DNA of 32,345 bases from Oscillospiraceae bacterium (GCA_017848125.1 JAGAJY010000086.1:1-32345), one strand, 5' to 3'; shown: positions 8,341-15,793, counted from the stretch's first letter. Made by a program: numbers and translations. The notes: a model not told the origin generated them from the sequence alone.

Positions 8341-8435
8341 TCACCAATAAAACTATAGACAAAAAATCTTCGCATAATCCATATACGCAAGATTATGCTC
8401 GATTTTTTGTATAGTTTTTAATTGGTGCTTAGTAT
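8334..8435. repeat. 102-base near-perfect inverted repeat at the end of the DUF3021 gene
   Basis: The arms run 8334-8379 and 8391-8435 around an 11-base loop. Paired blocks are ATACTAA/TTAGTAT, CACCAAT/ATTGGTG, AAACTATA/TATAGTTT, ACAAAAAATC/GATTTTTTGT and GCATAATC/GATTATGC, with only small mismatches between them. The inner part has A-run, stem and T-run order on both strands, as in a bidirectional terminator. The arm length and the inclusion of the stop codon are unusual for a terminator and recall a MITE-like element. Confidence 0.85.
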
Positions 8436-8458
8436 TATAATTTATGGGAGGTATTCTT

Positions 8459-8941
8459 ATGCTTATTTTATTGGAAGGTATAGTAATGTGCTTTTGTCTG
8501 CTTATTGTCTGCGTGATAGGCATTTCAAAAGGACCTGCGGGCTTGGTGGTGTTTTACGAGGACGATGTAAAGAAAAGAGTTGTGGAGCTGGGGCTTACCT
8601 CAGAGGAAAGGATAAAACGGAATACAGCCCTTGCTTCTGCCGCATTGTTTATTCCTATGCTGGTTTTTGTGCCTGCTATGGTGTATTTTATTAACGGAGC
8701 AAGGGAATTTTGGGATATATTTTGGCAGATAACTGCAATATTATGGATTCAGGGACTGTTTGACAGGATATTTATAGACTGGTACTGGGTAGGGCATACA
8801 AAGGCATGGCTTATTGAGGGCACTGAGGATCTGATGCCATATATTCCCACAAAGACCCGTATCGGGAAATGGTTCAGTACGATCGTGGGTATGCCGATAA
8901 TTGCGGCGGTGATTTCGGGGGTCATGGGATTTTTGGGGTGA
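8459..8941 (+). CDS. Uncharacterised small membrane protein, 160 residues
   Basis: I cannot name this family. About four membrane segments are predicted (2-21, 58-78, 84-103 and 138-159). The most distinctive stretch is polar and aromatic: RIFIDWYWVGHTKAW (103-117), followed by GTEDLMPYIP, which would face one side of the membrane and looks conserved in character. The start at 8459 is chosen from GGGAGG at 8446-8451; an ATG at 8444 overlaps that site. It lies 23 bases after the large inverted repeat and could be read through from the LytTR pair, making it a possible target of that system. Confidence 0.75.
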   Translation: MLILLEGIVMCFCLLIVCVIGISKGPAGLVVFYEDDVKKRVVELGLTSEERIKRNTALASAALFIPMLVFVPAMVYFINGAREFWDIFWQITAILWIQGLFDRIFIDWYWVGHTKAWLIEGTEDLMPYIPTKTRIGKWFSTIVGMPIIAAVISGVMGFLG

Positions 8942-9016
8942 CAAACTTTTTATTATAATTGAAAAAAGTCATAGAACTGTGGAATTATTCGGGAATAATT
9001 TCGTCTGAATTGCCCT

Positions 9017-9046
9017 TTGACTTGCCCGCTTTCGATATGGTATAAT
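9017..9046 (+). promoter_or_regulatory. Promoter upstream of a long leader
   Basis: TTGACT (9017-9022) and TATAAT (9041-9046) are separated by 18 bases. Transcription would start near 9053, leaving a leader of about 150 bases before the gene at 9204. Confidence 0.7.
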
Positions 9047-9073
9047 AACTTATAATTTTAATACGGACAACGA

Positions 9074-9178
9074 CACACGTTTTATCCGAAAGGGTATGTA
9101 AATCTGATCACGGTACAGTTCATTATCTGCTTTGCTGTGACGGTTTATACCCGTTTGGGAGAGACGTGTGCTTTTTTG
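9074..9178 (+). ncRNA. Candidate structured 5' leader (riboswitch-like or attenuator)
   Basis: Three nested helices can form in the leader: CACACGT (9074-9080) with ACGTGTG (9164-9170), GGGTAT (9092-9097) with ATACCC (9147-9152), and TCAC (9108-9111) with GTGA (9137-9140). The first two are separated by internal loops of about 11 bases on each side. A CTTTTTTG tract (9171-9178) follows the outer helix, so folding could decide termination. It matches no riboswitch class I can recognise. Confidence 0.35.
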
Positions 9179-9203
9179 TCCCTATGAGAGAGGAATGTTT
9201 TTT

Positions 9204-9773
9204 ATGCCGAGAAACAATTTTGAAAGAGCCTGCTTTGCTCTTATGACTGTTATTGTAACAGTTCACGCTTATGTGTTCTACAGCCTTTACGTTGTAAACG
9301 GCGGCACTCTTATGAGCGTTACGGGGGAAAACAGCGTTCTTGCCGCTGTTAATGCAAACGGCGGTGTGTATATGCTGGGTCGGGCTATGCCTATATGGGC
9401 GGTGGTGATTGTCGAATTTATCCTTGCATACTGCCTTGAAATGCTGGTAGGAAGTCCCTGTTCCTTTAAGCTTGCCTGCAAGGTGTTTGACCCGAAAAGC
9501 ACTCACCCTGTTCTTTTTGAGTCTGCCATAATCTGTGCGACGGTGGGGATTATGTGCCCTGCTATGAGCTTTATTGCGGCGTGGCTTTATTATCCCTATT
9601 ACAACGGATTCAGTTTCATCACGCTTCTTGCCTACTGGTTAAAGCTTGTATGCTTTAATTTCCCCTTTGCTTTCTTTACTCAGCTTTTCTTTATTCAGCC
9701 CCTTATCAGAACTCTGTTCAAGGCGATTTTCAGAAGAAATGCCGCTATTGATACTATTCCCTCTAAGGCTTGA
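9204..9773 (+). CDS. Membrane protein resembling DUF2798 family
   Basis: This is a 189-residue protein with about four membrane helices arranged as two similar halves (roughly 10-32 and 62-85, then 105-130 and 145-170). The opening MPRNNFERACFALMTVIVTV and the short hydrophobic repeats resemble DUF2798 proteins, but I am only moderately sure. The start is placed at 9204 because AGAGGA lies 12 bases upstream; an in-frame ATG at 9168 would fall inside the folded leader. It appears to be a single-gene transcript ending at the strong terminator at 9801. Function unknown. Confidence 0.75.
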   Translation: MPRNNFERACFALMTVIVTVHAYVFYSLYVVNGGTLMSVTGENSVLAAVNANGGVYMLGRAMPIWAVVIVEFILAYCLEMLVGSPCSFKLACKVFDPKSTHPVLFESAIICATVGIMCPAMSFIAAWLYYPYYNGFSFITLLAYWLKLVCFNFPFAFFTQLFFIQPLIRTLFKAIFRRNAAIDTIPSKA

Positions 9774-9800
9774 CTTGCTTGACTTATATCAGATATTTAT

Positions 9801-9836
9801 AAAATGCTGTGCAGACGTTTATGCACAGCATTTTTT
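9801..9836 (+). terminator. Intrinsic terminator
   Basis: A perfect 13-bp stem (AAAATGCTGTGCA at 9801-9813 with 9822-9834) with an eight-base loop runs into six T (9831-9836). The A-rich left arm would also let it work on the other strand. A second hairpin with a one-base bulge (CGTCAA/TTGACG) lies just after it at 9838-9867. Confidence 0.9.
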
Positions 9837-9887
9837 CCGTCAAAGCAATAAAATTGCCTGCTTGACGAAATCTTTTTCCCAAAGCCC

Positions 9888-9916
9888 TTGAAATAAATCG
9901 GATAACGTGGTATTAT
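9888..9916 (+). promoter_or_regulatory. Promoter of the alcohol dehydrogenase gene
   Basis: TTGAAA (9888-9893) and TATTAT (9911-9916) are separated by 17 bases, 55 bases before the coding start. Confidence 0.7.
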
Positions 9917-9971
9917 ATTATATTGGAAGCTCTTGCTTGCAGGAGATAAAGAAAGGATATGACAATAAGCT

Positions 9972-11150
9972 ATGTATGACTATGTCTATCATAACACTAC
10001 AAAGATAATTTTCGGAAAAAACTCAATGAACAGCATCGGAAAGGAAGCTGCGGCTTACGGCAAGGTTATGCTTGTAATGGGCGGCGGCTCTGTGAGAGAG
10101 AACGGCGTTTTTGACAAGACCGTTTCCTCTCTTAAAGAATACGGCGTTGAATACTGTCAGCTGTGGGGCGTAAAGCCGAATCCCGATATAAGCAAGGTCA
10201 GAGAGGGAATAGAAATGGCAAGAGCGGCAGAGGTTTCCCTCATTCTTGCGGTGGGCGGCGGAAGCGTTATCGACAGTGCAAAGGCAATTGCCGCAGGTAT
10301 TCCTTATGACGGCGATGTGTGGGATTTCTATTCAAGCTCAAAAGCTCCCGAGTTGGCTCTGCCCGTAGGCGTTGTTCTTACGATACCTGCCGCAGGCTCG
10401 GAAAGCTCAATGTCCTCGGTGATAAGCTGCGGCGAGACTAACGAAAAGCTCAGCTGCACAGCGGAATGTATGCTGCCGAGATTTGCTGTTATGGATCCGC
10501 AGAACACCTACACCCTCCCCGAATATCAGACAGCCTGCGGTGCGGCTGATATGCTTTCTCACCTTATGGAGCGGTATTTTGTCAATACAGAATGCTGTGA
10601 CCTTACCGACAGGCTTATTGAGGGAGCGGCGCAGACGGTTATCGAATTTGCGCCAAAGGCGCTTACAGAGCCTGAAAACTATGATGTCCGTGCAGAGCTT
10701 ATGCAGACAGGCTGCATTGCTCATTCGGATATTCTTGACCGTGGCAGAGGAAACGGCGGCAGAGGCGGCGACTGGGCTTCTCATCAGCTTGAACATCAGC
10801 TTTCCGCATTCTATGATATTGCTCACGGTGCAGGTCTTGCGGTAATATTTCCTGCGTGGCTCAGATATGTTTCGGAAAAGTCTCCCTCAAAGCCTGCACA
10901 GTTCGGCAGACGGGTTTTCGGCATAACAGGGCTTTCCGACAAGGACACCGCATTTGAAATGATAAACCGCCTTGAAGCCTTTTTCAAAGCGATTTCACTT
11001 CCTGTCAGACTTTCGGAAACAGGCATTGACAGCAGTAAATTTCAGTTGATGGCAGAAAGGGCGCTTGCGGCTAAGGGCGGAAAAATCGGCTCATACATTC
11101 CTCTTACAGAGGCTTCGGAAATAGTAAAAATCTACTCTCTTGCGGAGTAA
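9972..11150 (+). CDS. Iron-containing alcohol dehydrogenase (butanol dehydrogenase / YqhD type)
   Basis: This is a 392-residue group III alcohol dehydrogenase, which reduces aldehydes to alcohols with NAD(P)H in the cytoplasm. The cofactor-binding GGGSVIDSAK lies at 95-104 and a second GGGS at 37-40. Metal ligands expected from FucO/YqhD are D193, H197, H271 and H285, the last two within ASHQLEHQLSAFYDIAHGAGLA. The sequence fits the BdhA/YqhD branch, which usually uses NADPH; physiological substrate is not certain. A glycine/arginine-rich insertion (about 256-266) precedes the metal-binding histidines. GAAAGGA lies 13 bases before the ATG, a slightly long spacing. Monocistronic between a promoter and the hairpin series that follows. 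Confidence 0.92.
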   Translation: MYDYVYHNTTKIIFGKNSMNSIGKEAAAYGKVMLVMGGGSVRENGVFDKTVSSLKEYGVEYCQLWGVKPNPDISKVREGIEMARAAEVSLILAVGGGSVIDSAKAIAAGIPYDGDVWDFYSSSKAPELALPVGVVLTIPAAGSESSMSSVISCGETNEKLSCTAECMLPRFAVMDPQNTYTLPEYQTACGAADMLSHLMERYFVNTECCDLTDRLIEGAAQTVIEFAPKALTEPENYDVRAELMQTGCIAHSDILDRGRGNGGRGGDWASHQLEHQLSAFYDIAHGAGLAVIFPAWLRYVSEKSPSKPAQFGRRVFGITGLSDKDTAFEMINRLEAFFKAISLPVRLSETGIDSSKFQLMAERALAAKGGKIGSYIPLTEASEIVKIYSLAE

Positions 11151-11526
11151 GGTCATATAGGTTATCTGGGAAAAATAAGGCAGACGAAATGTCGGAAAAT
11201 GCAAATATTACTGTTTCATTTCACTTTCAGTTTGCTTTCACATAATTTACACATTGACAGGGTATTATATTATCGTACTCGGAAAACGAGTATGAATTTC
11301 ATTTCAAGCTTTTATCAGGGCTGTGTTTACCCCTCACAGCCTTATAAAAGAACCCCCTAATTTTTCCTGCCGCAGTTTTTACCCCGACTGCGGCAGGCAA
11401 TCCCCCATAATCCTATATCTTGATCTTGCCCCCGCTGCCAACGGCTTCGGGGGCGCTTTTTTACATTTTTTACATAAGTATTACACAACACAGCGGATAA
11501 TTCCGCAGAAAGGCTTGTTATTTTTT
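11151..11526. other. Intergenic region with a TTGACA/AT-rich segment and four hairpins
   Basis: There is no credible gene. A perfect TTGACA (11254-11259) is followed by an AT-rich tract, but no -10 sits at proper spacing. Hairpins follow: TACTCG/CGAGTA (11275-11290), GGCTGTG/CACAGCC (11319-11341), a 10-bp stem CCTGCCGCAG/CTGCGGCAGG (11366-11397), then the terminator at 11428. The stretch is either the 3' end of the dehydrogenase transcript or a leader of the CNNM gene. Confidence 0.5.
11428..11462 (+). terminator. Strong intrinsic terminator upstream of the CNNM/CBS gene
   Basis: GCCCCCG (11428-11434) pairs with CGGGGGC (11448-11454), with inner GCC/GGC pairing, followed by six T (11457-11462). 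It may end the dehydrogenase transcript, or act as an attenuator if a promoter near 11260 is real. Confidence 0.85.
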
Positions 11527-12798
11527 ATGGAATATGTCATAATAATCCTGCTCATAGCTATGTCGGCTTTCTTTTCATCATCGGAAACAGCTTTTTCCTC
11601 TGTAAACAAGATACGCTTGAAGCACGAGGCGGCTGAGGGAAACAAAAAGGCAGAGCTTGTTCTTCGCATAGCGGAGCATTACGACAAGACCATTACCACT
11701 ATCCTTGTGGGAAACAATATTGTTAATATCCTGTCAGCGTCCCTTGCTACGGTCATCTGCACCGCTCTTTTTGCGGAGAAGTACGGCACGGGAACTGCTA
11801 CGGCAATATCCACGGTTTCCATGACGCTCCTTGTGCTTATCTTCGGCGAGATACTGCCAAAGAGCATTGCAAAGCAGCACGCCGATAAAATGGCGTTTAT
11901 GATCAGTCCGTTTCTTAACCTGTTTATCATAGTTCTTACCCCTGTTACGGTGATTTTCGGCTCATTGCAGAAGCTTGCCGCAAGGCTTTTCGGAAACGGC
12001 AGCGACGCCCCCTCTGTTACCGAGGACGAGCTGAAATACATCATTGACGAGATCGAGGAGGAGGGCGTTCTGGAGGAGCAGGAAAGCGAGCTTGTGCGCT
12101 CGGCGCTTGAATTTGACGACAAGAACGTTTCCGAGGTGCTTATTCCAAGAGTTCGTATTATCGCTGTGGAAAGAAACGACAGCATTGAGCATATCCGTGA
12201 GGTGTTTTTCAGGGAGCAGTATTCGAGAATGCCCGTTTACGACAAGAATATTGACAACATCATCGGCTTTATCCACGAGCGTGATTTCTTCCGTATGGTA
12301 ATCAGCGACAAGAACCCCACGGGGATCGAAAGCATTATCCACGACCTTATCTACACCACCGAATTTGCAACCGTTTCCGAGGTCCTTGCCCGTATGCAGA
12401 AGGAAAAGATACATATGGCGATAATCAAGGATCAGTACGGCGGCACTTACGGTATGGTCACTATGGAGGATCTTATCGAGGAGCTTCTGGGAGAGATCTA
12501 TGACGAGACTGACGAGGTCGTTCATTCCTGCACCAAGCTTTCGGACAATTCCTATGAATGTGCCGCAGAGCTTAATGTAAGCGATTTTGAGGAATATGCG
12601 GAGCTTGACGAGGACGCTGTTGACAGCGAAAGCTATACTATGGGCGGCTGGGCAATGGAGCTTTTCGGCAGGATACCCGTTTCGGGTGATGTTATCGAAA
12701 GCGGCAGATTTGTCGTTGAGGTCTTAGAGGCTGAGGAAAACCGCATTATCCGTCTGAAAGTAACAGTCAGCGAAAAGGCTGATACCGACAGTCAGTAA
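11527..12798 (+). CDS. HlyC/CorC (CNNM-CBS) family membrane protein
   Basis: This is a 423-residue integral membrane protein of the CNNM/CorC family, linked in relatives to magnesium or cobalt efflux and sometimes mislabelled hemolysin. An N-terminal CNNM domain (1 to about 185) begins with the typical SAFFSSSETAFSS and includes VGNNIVNILSAS and the conserved GEILPKSIAK. A CBS pair follows (about 200-330), including YSRMPVYDKNIDNIIGFIHERD and DQYGGTYGMVTMEDLIEELLGEI. A CorC/HlyC domain ends the protein (about 345-415). The start was placed at 11527 because upstream in-frame codons read through the terminator hairpin; AGAAAGG lies 14 bases before it. Transported ion is inferred from family only. 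Confidence 0.88.
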   Translation: MEYVIIILLIAMSAFFSSSETAFSSVNKIRLKHEAAEGNKKAELVLRIAEHYDKTITTILVGNNIVNILSASLATVICTALFAEKYGTGTATAISTVSMTLLVLIFGEILPKSIAKQHADKMAFMISPFLNLFIIVLTPVTVIFGSLQKLAARLFGNGSDAPSVTEDELKYIIDEIEEEGVLEEQESELVRSALEFDDKNVSEVLIPRVRIIAVERNDSIEHIREVFFREQYSRMPVYDKNIDNIIGFIHERDFFRMVISDKNPTGIESIIHDLIYTTEFATVSEVLARMQKEKIHMAIIKDQYGGTYGMVTMEDLIEELLGEIYDETDEVVHSCTKLSDNSYECAAELNVSDFEEYAELDEDAVDSESYTMGGWAMELFGRIPVSGDVIESGRFVVEVLEAEENRIIRLKVTVSEKADTDSQ

Positions 12799-12815
12799 AG
12801 CTTTTGAAAAAGCTA

Positions 12816-12844
12816 TTGACTTTTTCGGAAAAGCGGTGTATAAT
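12816..12844 (+). promoter_or_regulatory. Promoter, first copy of a repeated module
   Basis: TTGACT (12816-12821) and TATAAT (12839-12844) have exactly 17 bases between them. The promoter lies within a 28-base sequence (12808-12835) repeated with one mismatch at 13027-13054. Transcription would start near 12851 in a region without a credible gene. Confidence 0.75.
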
Positions 12845-12850
12845 ATAATT

Positions 12851-12925
12851 ACAATGAGATATGTTCAAAATGAACAAAAACGAGCCCACAGAGAACTGCT
12901 CTTCCCTGTGGGCTCTAACCTTTAT
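12851..12925 (+). ncRNA. Candidate small RNA with terminal hairpin
   Basis: Downstream of the first promoter copy a 10-bp stem (GAGCCCACAG at 12882-12891 with CTGTGGGCTC at 12906-12915) is followed by a T-rich but broken tract. The product would be about 70 bases. It could equally be the terminator region of the CNNM gene. Confidence 0.35.
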
Positions 12926-13034
12926 TTAAAATGGCGGCTCACCTTTTCAGGCTTGTTGCTGTCTTATTTGTCATCGTCATATCACATCATAAAAATTTTG
13001 TCAAATTATGATAAAATGAATTGCATAAAAGCTG

Positions 13035-13063
13035 TTGACTTTTTCGGAAAAGCGAAGTATATT
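13035..13063 (+). promoter_or_regulatory. Promoter, second copy of the repeated module
   Basis: TTGACT (13035-13040) and TATATT (13058-13063) again have a 17-base spacer whose first 14 bases match those of the first copy. Transcription would start near 13070, heading toward the 3' end of the minus-strand GTPase-nuclease gene. Confidence 0.65.
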
Positions 13064-13069
13064 TCAAGT

Positions 13070-13142
13070 ATGAGAAAAATGGTATCTATGCGATACGCAG
13101 AATATCCCCCAAGGAATCAGCCATTCCTTGGGGGATATTTTA
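13070..13142 (+). ncRNA. Candidate small RNA ending in the convergent terminator
   Basis: A transcript from the second promoter copy would be about 70 bases and end in the 17-bp hairpin at 13101-13139. No open frame with a ribosome binding site was seen. Existence is inferred from promoter and terminator only. Confidence 0.35.
13101..13139. terminator. Convergent terminator hairpin
   Basis: A perfect 17-bp stem (13101-13117 with 13123-13139) with loop CAGCC abuts the stop codon of the minus-strand gene (13140). On the plus strand it is followed by TTTATTG; on the minus strand there is no immediate T-run. It probably ends transcription from both sides. Confidence 0.8.
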
Positions 13143-15725
13143 TTGTTCAGCTTTATCGCTTCGTATGGTTATTCCCCGAACATTCCTGCCCGTCAGGGAA
13201 TTTTTGTGGATTATACCCTGTATCTCTGCTTCTGCCGCCTTTACCTCGGCGTAAAATTCCGATGCGGATACACGGTATGCACCGTTGCCGAGTATGATGA
13301 CCTGCTCCGCTCCGTCTGATGTTGCGACCCTGACACGATGCTCCTTTGCAAGCTCGTGAGTGACCTTTTCAATGTACATATCCGCAGTTTCCGCCTCCTT
13401 GGTGTAAACCGCAGATATGCCTCCGTGCTTTTCTATCTCCCTGTGCTCTCCCTTGACTCTGTAAGCGTCAAACACAACGATAAGCTCGCATTTTTTGTAC
13501 CCCTGAAAGTTGCATAACATTCGTATAAGCATATTTCTTGCAAGGTCAAGGTTTTCCTCAGCCGCCTTTTTCAGCTCATCCCATGCAAATATTATGTTGT
13601 AGCCGTCAACAAGAATATATTCCGGACCTTTGGGCAGCGGCTTCGGCTTTCGCACAGGCTCTTCGTAATGCCGTCTCAGCTCCTTTTCTCGGTCAATGCT
13701 TTTCTTGCCGTAGGTGCGCTCGAAAATAGCCATAAGCTCCTCATCGTCTGCATAGGAAACGCTTCGGGAAACAGGCTGTGAGGGGCGTTCCTCCTCATCT
13801 TTTCTGCAAAGAGTAATGCCGTTATCCATATGAGCATATGAGCTGACCTCGTTCCATTTGACAACAAAGCCTGCACCGTTTGCACAGAAAACGCTGTCGA
13901 CGGGATTGTCTGTGTCTCTTTCGGGGTCGTAGCCCTTGCTTTTTACAATATCAGCCTCGTTGTGACAGGGGAAATATCCTCCCGAAACGCAGGAAAGCCG
14001 TCCCTTTCCCTTGGTGTATGAAGCAACGGAGGTGTGGTAATCAGCCATTTCCGAAACGGGGGCATTTCCTGTGATAACCGCCGTGTCTGACCTGATCTCA
14101 GGTGACGAAAACTCTGCTCCCATCTGCTGCAGGTCGTTCAGCGCTCTGCCCGTACATTCCGAGGGTATCTCCAGAGTGAAGCTGTAAAAGGGCTCGAGAA
14201 GCTGTGATTTTGCCTGCATAAGTCCCATTCGCACCGCTCTGTAAGCCGCCTGACGGAAATCGCCGCCCTCTGTGTGTTTAAGGTGTGCTTTTCCAGTTAT
14301 CAGAGTTATCTTTACATCGGTAAGAGGTGCGCCTGTTAAAACACCCAGATGTATTTTATCGTGAAGATTTGACATAATAAGCCGCTGATAATTTCTGTCA
14401 AGAATATCCTCGGGGCAGTCAGAGCATATGACAATGCCGCTTCCTTTGGGCAGTGGTTCAAGGAGAAGATGAGCTTCTGCATAGTGTCTCAGGGGTTCAT
14501 AGTGCCCTATACCCACAACAGGGGCGGTTATGGTTTCCTTGTAGGCGATACTGCCTCTGTCAAAGCTTACATCTGTGCCGAAACGCTCCTTTATCACCGC
14601 CGTAAGAACTTCAAGCTGTATCATACCCATAAGGCTGACGCTTATCTCAGAGGAAACCGAATCATAGGCAACTCTAAGGGTCGGGTCTTCCTCCTCAAGA
14701 ACAAGCATATTTCTGTACATTGTATGCACATCAATGTTTTCGGGAAGTATCAGACGATAGGTGAGCACAGGCTCCAGCATAGGCGTTACAGACTTGTTTT
14801 CCGCACCAAGACAGTCACCTGCGGCGGTTGATGTCAGTCCTGTGACTGCCGCAAGTGTGCCTGCACAGGCTGTATCTGCCGTTGTGAATTTCGCTCCCGA
14901 ATAGATACGCACAGAAGTAACCTTTTCGCCGTTTATCTCCGTGCGCACAGGGAGACTGCCGCCTGTTATCTTCATATGAGTAAGCCGCTGATTTCCGTCG
15001 GCGGTTATTTTATACACCCTTGCGGCAAACTCCGAGCCGTACTCAGGCATTTGGGTGTAGTCGGAAATTCCGTCAAGAAGCTCTCTTATACCTGTCAGTT
15101 TAAGTGCCGAGCCGAAATAGCAGGGGAAAACATTTCTCTCCGAAACCGCTTTGCATATCTGCTCACGGGAAATGCTCTCCGATTCGAGAAAGCTGTTCAT
15201 CATATCCTCGTCAAGCTCTGCAAGCTCCTCCAAAAAAGGAGTCTTATCCTCTTTTGGAGTGAAATCCGTTACCCTGTGAGAAAGCCTTGCTTTAAGCTCC
15301 GCCAGCAGATAGTCCTTTCCCGTAACAGAAATATCCGTTTTGTTCACAAATATGAACACAGGAATATTATACCGCCTGAGAAGCTTCCAGATGGTCATTG
15401 TATGGCTCTGAACACCGTCTATTCCGCTGATAACGAGTACAGCGCAGTCAAGCACCGACAGGGCACGCTCAGTCTCAGCTGAGAAATCCGAGTGTCCGGG
15501 GGTGTCGAGAAGGGTATATTCGTCCTCACCCAAGCGCATTACAGCCTGCTTTGAGAAAACGGTTATTCCTCTGCTGCGCTCTATTGAATGGGTATCCAGA
15601 AATGAGTCACGCTTATCCACACGCCCAAGCTTTCTCAGCTCACCGCTGACATAGAGCATTGCCTCTGAAAGCGTTGTCTTTCCTGCGTCAACGTGGGCGG
15701 TCATTCCTATCACAAGTCTTTTCAT
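13140..15725 (-). CDS. TetM/EF-G-like translational GTPase fused to a YacP/Rae1-type NYN nuclease
   Basis: This is an 861-residue fusion. Residues 1 to about 640 are a ribosome-binding GTPase of the TetM/EF-G class: G1 AHVDAGKT (10-17), RGIT (52-55), DTPGH (74-78), NKTD (128-131) and SAL (206-208), then EF-G-like domains II to V. The TetM loop (YSPVS) that displaces tetracycline is replaced by KAHLKHTEGG (479-488), so drug resistance is doubtful. A charged linker (about 641-700) leads to a NYN domain (about 701-840) very like Bacillus YacP/Rae1: VDGYNIIFAW (706-715), VVFDAYRVKG (750-759), YTKEAETAD (774-782) and ATSD (801-804), giving acidic residues D707, D753, E779, D782 and D804. Rae1 cuts mRNA in the ribosomal A site, where TetM-class GTPases also bind. 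It has its own promoter; AAGGAT precedes the ATG. Confidence 0.9.
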   Translation of the reverse strand: MKRLVIGMTAHVDAGKTTLSEAMLYVSGELRKLGRVDKRDSFLDTHSIERSRGITVFSKQAVMRLGEDEYTLLDTPGHSDFSAETERALSVLDCAVLVISGIDGVQSHTMTIWKLLRRYNIPVFIFVNKTDISVTGKDYLLAELKARLSHRVTDFTPKEDKTPFLEELAELDEDMMNSFLESESISREQICKAVSERNVFPCYFGSALKLTGIRELLDGISDYTQMPEYGSEFAARVYKITADGNQRLTHMKITGGSLPVRTEINGEKVTSVRIYSGAKFTTADTACAGTLAAVTGLTSTAAGDCLGAENKSVTPMLEPVLTYRLILPENIDVHTMYRNMLVLEEEDPTLRVAYDSVSSEISVSLMGMIQLEVLTAVIKERFGTDVSFDRGSIAYKETITAPVVGIGHYEPLRHYAEAHLLLEPLPKGSGIVICSDCPEDILDRNYQRLIMSNLHDKIHLGVLTGAPLTDVKITLITGKAHLKHTEGGDFRQAAYRAVRMGLMQAKSQLLEPFYSFTLEIPSECTGRALNDLQQMGAEFSSPEIRSDTAVITGNAPVSEMADYHTSVASYTKGKGRLSCVSGGYFPCHNEADIVKSKGYDPERDTDNPVDSVFCANGAGFVVKWNEVSSYAHMDNGITLCRKDEEERPSQPVSRSVSYADDEELMAIFERTYGKKSIDREKELRRHYEEPVRKPKPLPKGPEYILVDGYNIIFAWDELKKAAEENLDLARNMLIRMLCNFQGYKKCELIVVFDAYRVKGEHREIEKHGGISAVYTKEAETADMYIEKVTHELAKEHRVRVATSDGAEQVIILGNGAYRVSASEFYAEVKAAEAEIQGIIHKNSLTGRNVRGITIRSDKAEQ

Positions 15726-15764
15726 TGCATAATCCTTAGTTTCATAAGAGTTTTGAATAAGTAT

Positions 15765-15793
15765 ATTATATCACGAATAAAAAAACTCGTCAA
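15765..15793 (-). promoter_or_regulatory. Promoter of the GTPase-nuclease fusion gene
   Basis: Read on the minus strand, TTGACG (15788-15793) and TATAAT (15765-15770) have a 17-base spacer containing seven T. The 5' leader would be only about 33 bases. Confidence 0.85.

Noticed and set aside
9959-9979. Six-codon frame overlapping the dehydrogenase start as a leader peptide
   Set aside because: The Shine-Dalgarno sequence abuts its ATG with no spacing, and it has no repeated codons or attenuator structure.
12836-13297. 153-residue plus-strand frame in the gap before the GTPase-nuclease gene
   Set aside because: It runs through two hairpins, a duplicated promoter and the 3' end of the convergent gene; no ribosome binding site or family likeness.
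13140-15725. Tetracycline resistance gene of the tetM class
   Set aside because: The GTPase core fits the class, but the domain IV loop that displaces the drug in TetM is replaced, a nuclease domain is attached, and the gene sits beside the ribosomal operon with matching composition, not in a mobile element.
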